In this document: piece after piece, positions 42,720 to 54,400 of the stretch
Layout of the letters: each line of letters opens with the position of its first letter
Numbering within the stretch: the first letter of the stretch is position 1
DNA from: Crocodylus rhombifer
Taxonomy: Eukaryota > Chordata > Crocodylia > Crocodylidae
Direction of reading: 5' to 3'
Length of the DNA stretch: 64,000 nucleotides
NCBI GenBank assembly: GCA_038503035.1
Contig: JAVSML010025152.1
Location: forward strand, 116,633-180,632
Translations under genes and position numbers: made by a program
Notes under the pieces: generated by a model
The model's database searches: none
What the model was told of the DNA's origin: nothing
Seen by the model: only the letters and a program-made list of their open reading frames with translations

Positions 42720-43980
42720 AACTGGATTTTTCCCTGAGGAGCTCTCCTCTTTTCCACCCTACATCAACAGGCAGCTTATGATAGCAGTGCCTTAATTCTA
42801 CAACTGGGAATATGTACTTGAAAAAGAACTAAAGGGGCATAATGTATCAACCCCAAGACATTGCAAAGTCTGCTGAGTTAGCTCTGTTCCTGTGAACTTC
42901 TGGTTTGCAGGAGCATGAACTGAGGGCTAGAATTGGAGTACTGGAACCTGCAAAATCAGCTGAAATTAAGCCAGAGGTTTCCCTACACAATTAGGTAGAA
43001 GATTCAAGTTTTTTTCTTCTCTCTAAGCACTACTTTTCAGTGTAAAGATGTTACCGTACTTCATGGAATTTAACTTTGGACCCTTTTGGCTTACAGAGAG
43101 AGAAGACAGCAACCTGTCTCATATGGTGGAGAAGTGAAAGATCTGGACAACTGATATTTAATTGCCTACCTAAATGCAGTTACTTAAATGATTAACAGCT
43201 TTAGTGGAATGTCTGGGCCATGCTCAGGTAACCTGGGATTTCTGGCTGCTTTTCCTGCAGCTGCCTATCTTCCTCAGACATGCAAACAAATCTGACTCAA
43301 ATTGCTCCAGCCTGTGCTCCCATTTCATACCTTGAGCATTGCTGCTTCTCACCACCCAACCGCTAGTGTTATAGGATAAAACAGCAAGGATCATGGGTAT
43401 ATTAAATTCCAAGGAACAAGTCTTTTGCAAGTTCAGCAACACAATGTTGAGTTAAAAATAGCATTGGTCAGGCTAAGGCTCAGGTTTACAGAGGAAGCAG
43501 AGATTAAGTGCTGCAGGTAGAATCTGTGCCTATATGCTCTGAGGACTGGCACTTTGGGTTGAAGGATGGCTAGGCTAGCTATGCATAGCCAAAATCCTTG
43601 CCTTACACTCAAAGGTCTGTGGGGAGAGAGAAGCCCTGAAAAGGAAGAATTTGCACTGACAGTGGAACCCAGAAGTAGCCATTGTCTCATAGTAGCTTTG
43701 GGGAAACAACTCAGCATTTTGCTTACAGCTTCCCTTTGCTACATGACTGCAAAAGGCACAAAGATCAGCAGTTTAAAAGTATTTGCAAGGCAATCATAAG
43801 ATTTTTGGCAGACAGCTTGACACCAGCTGTATTTGTAAACTAAACAAACCAAAGTAGAGCCAAGATAGTGAGACCTAGTGGGAATGGGGTTGGGGATATT
43901 AAAAATATTTTATAGAAGCAAGACATTGGCTACCTGCCTTACCTGTGGCAGGTTCAGGCGTGATGTATTGTTTTGTGCCA
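42720..43980. other. Intergenic between genes A and B
   Basis: Upstream flank of gene A. No further exon, RNA gene or transposon end was recognised. Confidence 0.5.
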
Positions 43981-43984
43981 GGGT

Positions 43985-44125
43985 GGACAGTTTTACAAAG
44001 AGGTTAAGCAATGGATTTTTATAGCATAGTTTGGATAGGGCCAATCCTGCCTCAGGCAGGGGGTTGGACTAGATGACCTCTGAAGGTCCCTTCCAGCCCC
44101 ATTTCTCTATAATTCTTGTTTCTAA
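43985..44125 (+). mobile_element. CR1 3' end fragment
   Basis: GGGGGTTGGACTAGATGACC then AAGGTCCCTTCCAGCCCC is the CR1 terminus. Confidence 0.85.
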
Positions 44126-45640
44126 CCAAAGCATTTGCACGCCTCTTCACTGTGTCATGGTCAGTCAGACGTTGCAGTGTCCTCATGCCTGTCATACGTG
44201 AACCGTTCCAAATAGTTCTTAGGAATTAGGTTTTGGTAGTTTCCTTTTACCCTCTTTTGCAGGTGAACTTCTGTTTACCGAAGAAATACTTTCATAGTGC
44301 ATTCACTAGACCTATACTGCATAGCTTTTTGCCAGCAAACCTTGAGTGCTTGAATACTTAAAAGTCTATCTGAGGTCTGCCTGGAGGGTTACTCTAAGTA
44401 CAGAAAGGTGTGGACTGACACCCAGCAGCCCCCTGAATACATCTGATGATCCTTGCACCTTTCAGCAATCTGTTCAGCAGTTGGTGCCCTGCCAGAATCC
44501 ATTTCATCCTCTGCGGGCCCTGCGCCTATCCAAAGCTGCCCGGGGCTGTCAGAAGTGTGCGGTGAGCGTGTACCTTGGCGGCAGTTCTGTGTCCTGACCA
44601 GAGTTCTGAAAGTAGCAGCAGCCTATGGTAGATGTGACTTGACTCAGCAGAGTCTGACTTATTTATCAGCTTACCTAATGTCACTGACTGTTCTTATTAT
44701 GCAGGGCCTGAGTTTCAAATGCACAAAGTCTACTTTAAATCAGAGAAGAGGAGCCTGTTAAGCCTTCAAAGCCTGTTAAGAATCCTGCTAAATTCTCAGT
44801 CTTGGTGGCAGTGAGTTCCCCTGTGCACTGTCTAAATGTGTGTGCCACTGTTTGTTAGAAGACAATCTGCACGCTCAGCAGGGCCATCTGGGTACAGAGT
44901 GGGAGCAGCTACAAAGGTCAGGCTCACTGGCTGCAGACTAGGCTCAGTATGTAAGCTACAGTAGTTGCAGAGTAGACCTATATAAACCCAAGCTCTTCAC
45001 TTGGACTTGGTTGTTCAGTGCTCTGCAACCTGTCAACAGCTGCACCTTTTCCCCTTCACCCTGGTTCTTTGCTCCTGCTGACCCTGTTTGTGTGTCCTGG
45101 ATTCCCTGCTCCTGACTTCTGGCACTGCTGAGACTGCTGACATGGATCTTGCTTACTGACTAGGGCTTAGATTTGGACTCTGGTTCTGCTTCTTTCAGGG
45201 AGCTTTGGACCCTGGTCTGGAGTTGCCTGTGGCTCAGATGCTTGTCTACCCCCACACTCCTCGACCCAATCCTTACAGTGCCTGTGATGTGCCAGGCATT
45301 TTCCAGAGGCACAAGAAGCAACAGTGTTTGCCCTGTTGTACTCACAGGGTAAGGTTGGACGGACAGGCAGGCAGAGATCAGTGAAGGAGAACAGCAAACG
45401 AAACAATTTTCTTTACAATTCATGGACCTTCAGCCTCAGTGAAAAATCTTTTTGCCTGTAGGTCCATAACTTCTGCTTTTATCTTCCTCTCTTTATTCCT
45501 TAGGCTGTTTTCTGATGAGCTTCCCTATTTTATTTTGTATCCCCACTCGGTTCCTGCTACACGTGTCAGGTGTGTGTGTTCTTTTTTTCCTTGGAGGCAT
45601 TGGTGGTTGGCTGCAGCCAAGGCTGGGGATTTTGACTAGG
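44126..45640. other. Intergenic; weak LTR-like segment at 44.83-45.3 kb
   Basis: A TATATAAAC near 44978 followed by a C/T-rich stretch resembles the promoter and leader of a solo LTR. No paired ends or target duplication were found. No gene recognised. Confidence 0.35.
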
Positions 45641-45649
45641 CTGTGCCTG

Positions 45650-46085
45650 TGTTCTTGCTGAGACTTAAAGCTGGAGGTTCCTAGCTAGAGGGTCTTTCCC
45701 CTCTGCTCAGGGTCAGACTGATTGCCATATTTGAGGTCAGGAAGGAAGTTTACCCCATTTTTAGTTTGGTATGGACCTGGTGGGGAGACCTGGAGGTTGC
45801 CTTCCTTCTTTTGTAGCAGAAGCACAACCCCTCCTTGGGATCTTCTGAGTGTATATTAACAACCACTTACAGAAGCAGGACTGTGACTGCTGTGCCCCAT
45901 CCCCCTACTTTCCCTGTGGGAGTTTTGGGTGTGATGTGTTGCGTTAGGGCTGACAGTAGTTTTACAAAGAGCTTAGATGATGGATTTGTCCAGTATGGCT
46001 TGGACAGGGATGATCCTGCCTGTGACAGGGGATTGGGCTAGATGACCTATGGAGGTCCCTTTCAGCCCTACTTTTCTATGCTATG
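45650..46085 (+). mobile_element. CR1 3' untranslated region fragment
   Basis: Contains GGTCAGACTGATTGCCATAT-like and GTGTATATTAACAACCACTT words. It ends TTGGGCTAGATGACCTATGG ... TCAGCCCTACTTTTCTATG. Confidence 0.8.
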
Positions 46086-46089
46086 ATTT

Positions 46090-47460
46090 CTACAGTTAGT
46101 GCTGAGCCTGCATGTATGTAAGTTCTTTATACAGGACAAGATCCCTAGCTGGTAGTAATGGACTTACTGACTTCAGCAAAGCAACACCAGATTTTACCAT
46201 TTGGGTTTCTGGTATGCTGACTTCAGAGCAATGATAGTGATCCTCATATGACTGTAGGTACTCTTCCCTGTCTTGGAAGGAGATCCCAGCATTAACTAAA
46301 GTATGCATCTAAACAGATCTGTTCTCATGTCCTTTAGATACTTCTGCCACTCCATGTTCTGTATCTGCAGGGAGTACCCAGGAGGTGCTTTGTGTCTTGG
46401 GTTGGTGCTGCTGAAGGAATGTGTGGAAACTGGATTGGGCTGGGTCATGGGAGGACAGAAATGCATGTACACACGCAAACACTTGTGCGCACACACCTGT
46501 TTTCTTGGGAATGAAGACTCAGATTTCCAGCAAGCTTAGGCACTATAACTCCAGTGCGGGAGATAAGCAAGCAAGATGGAATATGCCATGTAGACTGTGT
46601 GTTAAAGCACTCTTGGGGTGTGAGGGTAGGGGACACCATTTTATATCTGTGCATTTTAGATTGGAGTGGCTGGATACAAATCAGTTCTCCCAGAACAACC
46701 AGCTGCTCCACCAAATGTTCACAACAAGCAGGACTAAGATAAACTAAGCTGGGAAAGAGGAACAGGGTTAAGTTTGTGAATCATGACCTATGGTGTAGGA
46801 GTTGGGTAGCTCAGACAGGACATAAAGGAAGCTTCACTATCCCATGTTTCTGACCTGGGCATGGTGTTTGGACTCAAGCAGCCTCTGTGCTGAGTCTCAT
46901 TGTCTCCAATTTGGACTTGAATTTGTGACTAGCTGCTTCTTCCTCTCTTGAATTTCCTGGTTTTAGCCCTCACATTTCCTCCAGCCATAAGCCCTTCCCT
47001 GAGCATGTTGCGGTTCATTATGTCAGACTGTCTTCCCAGCTGCGGTAGCTTCTCCAGTGGTGCTGATTTCACAGCAGCTGAGAAACTGGCCCATTCTGCA
47101 CAGAAGACATGGATGACTCTGCGGCAAGGCTTGGGAACGTTTTATTTGTCTCTGAGCACCTACTTAATGAGGATGGTCTGGGTACAGCATAGTCTTAAGA
47201 GTACAAAGTTTTTGTTGAGAAAGTAGTGTACTGGCAGCAGGCTAACGCCCAGCACAAACAAGCTGCTGTTATTGACTTTTCCCCATCACCAGTAAGCAGA
47301 AGGTTACAGAAATGTTGTGAGTCACTGGGAATAGGTTGTCAAATAGGAGGTCGCTGCACATTGTAAGGGAGGTAAATAATACCTTGCTGCTCTCCACAGA
47401 ATCGGTTCCTGTGAGAGGAGCATGACTGGAATATTATGGAGAAAGGGGAATTTGGTGAAC
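46090..47460. other. Intergenic, no gene recognised
   Basis: Short frames only. From about 47460 the sequence becomes recognisably homologous to the 3' flank of gene A (15300 onward). Confidence 0.5.
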
Positions 47461-47539
47461 AAAAATAGACTTTGAATCATTAAAACCCAGGCATGTATGT
47501 TCCGGAAAGATGTAAATCTCTGATCCTGAGGCACACTGA

Positions 47540-47795
47540 TCCAGTAATTCACCTGGAGGCCCCATTTGGCATTTGGGACCCCTCTGTGCTGGGCACTGCA
47601 GAGGGAGAATTGGAAACACCTCCTGACCCCAGAAGCTTATATTGTAATGGACAAAAGCAGAATTATCCCCATTTTGCAGATGAGAAAACTGAGGCCCAGG
47701 GAAATTAACTGGTTTTCTCATAGGCATACAATGAGATGGTGACAGAGCTGGGAACTGAACACAGATTCCCTCTGTCTCAATCCTGTTCCTTACAA
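47540..47795 (-). repeat. MIR-like SINE, counterpart of 15410-15690
   Basis: CCCCATTTTGCAGATGAGAA, then GAGCTGGGAACTGAACACAG. Same position and orientation 3' of gene B as the copy 3' of gene A. Confidence 0.7.
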
Positions 47796-48277
47796 ACAAG
47801 TATTTTTCCTCCTAGCAGAACTGGTGGGTGATATTTATAAAAGGACATGTTAGTCAGAAGGGCCAGATTGTATCTTTCTCACCAATAAAGAATTATTCCA
47901 ATGGAGTCAGTACCATTTTTGCATTTACAGTGGTGCATCTGAGATCAGTATTCAGGCCAGTGCCAGGATGCATATGGAGCCAATGAGATCTACTACGTTG
48001 AGCAATTGTATCCCCCATGTGGGGACCACATGCAACGTCAGATCCTGCATCCCAGATCATGGGAAATGCTTTTGCTGTTGGGTCCAGTGGGCTAGGGAAA
48101 CAAACTCAATAATAAATACCAATCAATCAGTTTTTCTAACCCTGCTTTTCAGGGTTATGTCTGATAAATTCAAACTCAAAGCCTTGCAATAGCCCCCAAG
48201 CATTAACAGATGTAAATCTTTAGCAATTGTGCCTGGATTTCATTTTACAGTCTGTCATTCCCCTCCCTTCTATAAAT

Positions 48278-48422
48278 TCAAAGCTCTGGCTCGCATTTCC
48301 GTTCACAAATCCAGTATTCCTCTCCATGGCAGGTAACATCATTCCATCTTCCTCTGTCCAAAAGGGTGGCACAGTCTTCACCATGTCGTCCTGCATCGTT
48401 GGGTTCTCCCTTATCCCAGAAC
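48278..48422 (-). CDS. Gene B last exon (lectin domain part 3, stop)
   Basis: Encodes [25 protein letters not shown] and [11 protein letters not shown] then stop. Acceptor TTTCTCAG; it completes the phase-2 codon of the previous exon to Lys. Confidence 0.93.
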
Positions 48423-51400
48423 CTGAGAAAGAGGCCAGAGACCTTGTGGTTAGCAGTAAGTCTGGAATTTAAAAAGGGGATGGGCACCAGCACATTGGGG
48501 TAGGAGAACTGTTTTTTAATCCACTGTTAAAACAGTGGTGTCAACTGGGCCAGCTCCTAAAGGATGGGCATCTGCATCACAGATATCGGTGGGCACTGAC
48601 CAGCCTGCTAATCTAACACATCAGCTGGGACATGGATTAATCCGACCCCAAATGGTCCTAGAACTGGATCCCACAGTGCAGAGCTGTGGTAGGTTGGTGA
48701 TGGCAGCTGGATAGTGAGAAGTTGGTGCATTCATTTTTTATTCTGGAGATGGAAGAGATCCATTCTCAGTTTATTTTGCTGGTGTAGAAACAAAAGGACA
48801 GATGGCCTCAAGGTCTGCCAGAGCCCAATGGAAAAGCTGGCCATGGAACCCAGGTTCCTAGCTTCTTTGTTCTGACCACCCCAGACCAATTCCTTACCAA
48901 CACAGAGCTCAAACCTAGGAATCCTAACTTCTGGTCTAGTGAATCCTAACCACAGACACATCTCCCATTACAAGATGGGGTTAGAGCCCCATAGTCTTGC
49001 TTGCAAGTCATTCCAGTGTGTCCTAGAGCATGCTGCTAGAGCTGATTGGGGAAACTCTGCTGAAATCTTGCTCGGCTGAACAGTTTGATTTCAATGAACC
49101 AGCTGTTCTGATGGAGGAAAACAGTTGTTCATTAGATGCAGACAATCTCGGTTGAGTTCTTCCTGAACTACTGTTGTCATCATCGGCAATCTCTTGATTC
49201 CTGGATGATCTCTACCATAGCTCATTAATGCATCTTGAGGTGACTTGAGCCCAACTCATCTGCAAATGCCATGCCTGAACTGCCACTGAGTTGGAGACCC
49301 CAGAGTTGGGATTATTCATGGCCAGAGGATGCAGGGCTTGTTCATAGTATTAAGCATTCTGGAAGGAAGATTGCTCTCAAGCTGGGCCCAGCCTCTTTAG
49401 TCTCTCCTCATATGGAAGATCCTCCATAGTACTGATCGTCCATGTTGCCCTTGTCTGGACCATCTCTAGCTCTTCTGTTTCCTTTCCGAGATGTGGGGAC
49501 CAGAACTGGGCAAAAGATTCAAGGTGCATTTTGTTTTGTGCTAATGTGGTAGGATGCTCTTTTGGTGATAAAAGAGGATCTCAGATCTTACGTGATTCAA
49601 CTACCAGAGGGAGACAAACTCATGCTGATGTAAATACTCCGTGTCTCAGTGTCTTTCAGTAGAAGGGAGAAAGCAGAATTGCCTGATTGTCTGGAACAGC
49701 TCAATTTCCACAGATACCAAATAAAAAGGACTTACTTGAGGGTTAAGGAAGTGCCATCAACCCAGTGCCAGTATCCTTCCTCATCTTCGTCAGATAGGCC
49801 CAGCCAATAAGCATGGAAAGCAGGAATTTGGTTTGACAGAAATTTCTATGGAGGGGAAAAAGAACACAAAGTTGAGTCTGTAGGTGAGAGTCTATAGTTA
49901 CCTGTGAGAGAGCCCCAGCCCCGATAAGCCCTGGGAGCAGCGAAGAGGGAGCCACTGTGGCAATAAATTGCCAGCAGCTAAGGAGTGGGGGGCATGGTGC
50001 AGGCGCGGCGGGGTCAGCACAGCACGCGAGCCGCCGAGCGGGCCCGGCTACGGGTGCGAGTCCCCCGCAGGCACCGAGGGCGGGAGACTCACTTACCCCT
50101 CCCAGGTGTGCGGCGGCGCCGGTGGGCACAAAAGCCACGCCGGAACAGAGAGGAGGGGAACTGGAAGAGCCGGGACGGCAGCGGATCCCCAGCAGGAGTC
50201 CGGAGCGGCAGAGGCATGCCGACACGCGCCCTGCACGCACATTCTGGGGAAAGGGTGAGGTCTCGCCGGGGCGAGACACCAGGAGCGATAAGCCCCGAAG
50301 TTATTCAAGGCGATTGTGAAGGCTGGAGGCACCTCACCCCAGCTGGAGGCTACTCGGCCGGTAGCCTGGAGAAGTGGGCTACGGGCCTTGGCCACAGTGC
50401 GTTGGGGGCAGGAGTCAGAGCCGCCCCAGACAAAGGGGACAAAGGGAAAGGACCCTAAGGGGGCAGACAGCCCACCCCGGTAAGGGGGACAAGGGGACTC
50501 CTGAAAGAAGAGAGCTGGACTTGAGTGAAGCCAGCAAACACAGGGACCTGGAGTCAGGGGCCCCATGGTGGAACTGACTGTTTGGCTCGTGGTTGCTAAC
50601 TTTGTATTTTGTATTCGAGGCATTGCCCCTCCCCGCTCACCAGAGGGGAGACTTGGAGGGCAACCTGGACTTGTGCATGGAGGCCCGGGCGAGGGTGTAG
50701 GGAAGAAAGGAGCCCTCAAGGATCTCGGACTTGGAGTGACTGGAGGTCTCATTTTCGGACGTGTGCGCATCATAGAAAGACACTGAACCAGGCAACCATC
50801 AGAGTCATGGCAGGCGGATCTGACGCGTACATCTCTGGAGTGAGTGCGCCCCAATTGGGAATCATTGGATGGACGTGTACAAACTACTGAACTATTGGAC
50901 TCATTGACAGACTCGTCGACATTACCAAGCACTAATTTTTTCAGTCCTTTAAGTTTATGATTTATCAGACTATGTCTTCCAGGATGGTCCATGGCTAGAG
51001 GCACTCATAATTAAGGAACTATTAAAATTGCAATTTTGCAGATTTCGTGGAAGTTACAAAATCAGGCAATTTCCAGGAAATCCAGTGGGGGGTTGGGGGG
51101 TGGGGCAGGGGATGACTTACTAAAAATACAATGCTGGCTCCCCAGTGGGAGCTAACAGTCTTCATGGCCACTGTGGCCAGACCTTGGGTGGGGAGGGGGG
51201 AAGCAGGCAAGATGGCTGCCATCTCTCACCAGTGACTGGTGCAGAAGGCTGCCTGTCTTGTGCCCCCCCCCACCAATCAGCAGTGAGGAGTGGGGCCACA
51301 TAACACAACTCTCTCAGCCAGTCAGTGGTGAGGGAAGGGGCTATATGATGGACAGCTTCTCCACCAATCCGTGGCCAGAGCTGAGCCACCAGGGCCCCTA

Positions 51401-54400
51401 AGCCAGAGGCGTGGGGCCCTGTGATGAGCCCATGAAAACAGCAGCCTGCCTTGTGACCCCTACCCATAATGTACCTTGTCTATCAAAGAGGCCAATTGTG
51501 ACGTGTTATGGCAGGTGTAACTGAGCAGAAAGCCCGGCTCAGAGAAGAGCAGGGGCCTGATGTGCTGAAGCTACGAGTCCCACAGTGACGTGCGGTCTTG
51601 TTGATTTGAAATAGTTAGGCGGGGTCTTTGAAACAGTTGAGAATTCCAGTTTTTGCTAAAGAGGAAAAATCCATTTTAGACCAGATCTACCAGATTAAAT
51701 GCCTAATCTCAGCTGTGCACTACAAAGATCCCTTTCTGAATTGAAAGTAAACTCTGTGTTATGAACTCTGTGTGATGGACTGCCTTCTGTGACGTGTGTG
51801 CATATGTAGTGCCCAGAGCAATGGGGCCTTGCCTGGAGCTGACAGGTGCTACTGCATTATGGAGAGTCAGAGTTGCTAGTAACCCGACTAAATGCAATAC
51901 ATTGCACTGCTGTTCTGTGACAACTTTAGCTTGTTGCAGGAGAAATGAAGATAGCCTAGTGTCAGCTCCCAGGGCTTGTAAATTCTTGACTATAGGTCTC
52001 CTGATTTCTTTCTGGGATAATCAAGGAAGTGATTCACCTACCTTCCCAAAATTACTTGTATCCTATATCATTTCAAATTTCATTAAGCCTAGGTATTAGG
52101 ATATGACTGTAAATTCTTTTCTAGTTTATTGTAAACTTTTAAATATTTTATATTATACTAGCCAAATGCCCATCACAAATGATGGATTACAAAGGAGTGT
52201 TTACATGACCGGTCCCGAAGGATGGCCCTGCCCCTGCCCATTCTGTTGCCCCTTACTCCCAACCCACTGACCCCAGCCCTGCCAGTGCCCCTCCCTCACC
52301 AAACTGCAGTACTCTGCCCCCCTGGGCCCTGATGGTGCCCCTCACTCCTGAACCACAGCCCCCTGGCACTGCCAGTGCCGCCTGCTTTCCCAACCCACAG
52401 TCCCCACCCCACCCCAGTGTCCCTCACTCCCGACCCACAGCTCCCTGCCCCCCCATTCCTGTCAGAGGTGCCTCAGCTGTCCCTGTCCTGACTGAGCCAG
52501 AGCGCGGTGGCACCAATTCATGCAGGTAGCAGCGGAGCGTGTCCAGCTCCAGGGCAGGCGAAGGGAAGAGAAGTGGGGGCTTGTGGCAGCCCCTGCCTTG
52601 GGATGAGGCTGCTGCACCAGGCAGCCTGGCCATGGCCCCCTGCTCCTCCTTCCTCCCCCCACCCCCACAGCATCTCATGGCTGCTCAGCCCCCAGAGCAC
52701 AGGCACTGGCCCCTGTGCTGCTGTCCGGCCACAGAGTTCCCTGCTGCCCTCCAAGCCCCGCCCCCACACCCTACCACTTCTCCCCACTGGAGAACAGCCT
52801 GTGCACTTGGTCAAAATTGTTACAGACAGACAGACAGACACACTAGGACCTTTATTAGATTAGAATTTTGTCTAATTTATTCTAGTTGCTCTTGTAAATT
52901 ATTCTGTTTCCTTTGCTGTAAGCTGCTGTGATCCTTTTCTGGGGGGAATGGCAGTATATAAATTGCATGGATAAAATATATATACAGTGGGCACAAGACT
53001 CAGATTCAAATCATAGTTCCACTGATTGCTATCCAAAGTATCCCTGCTGCATTCAGTAGAGTGACTATAGATGCACGCCAGTAACTGGCCACCTCTGCCC
53101 TCCCTGTGTATATGCCCTGCCTCAAATTCTCTCTCAGGCCTCAATTTAAAGCTAGGCATGGATTTTCCTGAGGGTGGGATTACTTTTGGTTGCTGCAGAG
53201 TCCTGGTCAGAGATCTGGAGTGAAATCTCACCTAAGAGATCTGAGAAGCCTTCCCTGGTGCAAGGATGAAAAAAAATAAAGAAATTGATAGATAGATAGA
53301 TAGATAGATAGATATTAGTGTTTGAGAGGCAAGGGAGATATCTTTTGTCTCCGATTGCAGGAACCAGGCACAGAGAACCACAAAATAATCTGTAGGCTGG
53401 ATTCACATGGGACCCACTGTGTGTGGAATCCCTCATATTGGACATTCAGTTTTCAGTTGGTGAAGCTCATTCAGTGTTTTTCAGATGACTCTGCAGTTCC
53501 TCCCAAACCACCGTCAACCTCCTGAGACATCCAAAAGTCTCACTAATATCCTAAAGTCTTATGCCATATTTGACTAACATGGCTATCTACCTCTCACTGG
53601 GGGCATCTACACCAGACACTGTGGAATTGCCTAATTAGCTCTGCAGTCACCACAATTAACTCCACCACAGGTTAGTACTGCCAGCACAAGTACTATCCTA
53701 TGGCAGAGTTATTTACTGCACTGCAACACATGTGTAAACAATGACTGGGGCTGGCTGGGGCATGAGGGTGCTACTGTGCAGGGAGGCTACCTGCTGGGTA
53801 GCCCCACACTGTAGCACCCTCATGTCCCAGCCAGCCCCTCCAGAGCACATTTTGGTGGGGCAGAAGAGCTCTGGGCTGGCAGGCTGACCTGCAGGACCCC
53901 CGGCTCGCCAGGGCTGTGCTGTCCCGGTTGCATATGCTGTGGTCCTGGGTACACACGTAAATGTTGCACCTGGGAGCAATAAACTTCTGCACAAACAACT
54001 ATGGAGTTTATTCAGGCACATTAATTGCACTGGTTAGAAGCGCCCTCTGCTAAGGAATTTGGGCCAGACTCCAGTCTCCATTTGATCAGAATAAGTGGAT
54101 ATACAAGCAACTTGGCGCAGAATAAGATACGGTGGATCTTTACTATGTCTCAGCTGCTCCACAATACCTAGCCATGTGCACACTCCAACCTTGTAAATGG
54201 AAACTAAATCCTAAAAAGCTGAACCCTTTTTTTCAATAAGAGCTAATTTCTTCCTTTATGTTGGACCTACAATAGGAAGCTGAGCATCTGACTTACGTTT
54301 TCCCTTTCGCTGTTAATGATAGCCAGGTGAGCCCCCAGATCGGCACAGAATTTCTTGGAATCTCTCCAGTTTTTGCTTGATGTTGAAACGAAGTAACAGA

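Noticed and set aside
44346..44761. Possible small gene with Cys-rich frames
   Set aside because: Two overlapping frames without conserved motifs, splice-phase support or homology to the lectin exons.
49743..50279. 178-codon minus-strand frame reading across the lectin exon
   Set aside because: The lectin exon is in a different frame (KFLSNQIP...). This frame reads through the splice acceptor into the CpG-rich insertion.
50093..51004. 303-codon minus-strand frame
   Set aside because: It falls in the CpG-rich insertion, has Pro/Ser/Arg-rich composition without any domain, and overlaps plus-strand frames of similar length.
52332..52931. Pro-rich frames on both strands
   Set aside because: Due to a C-rich inserted repeat ending in a CAGA microsatellite; no recognisable domain.
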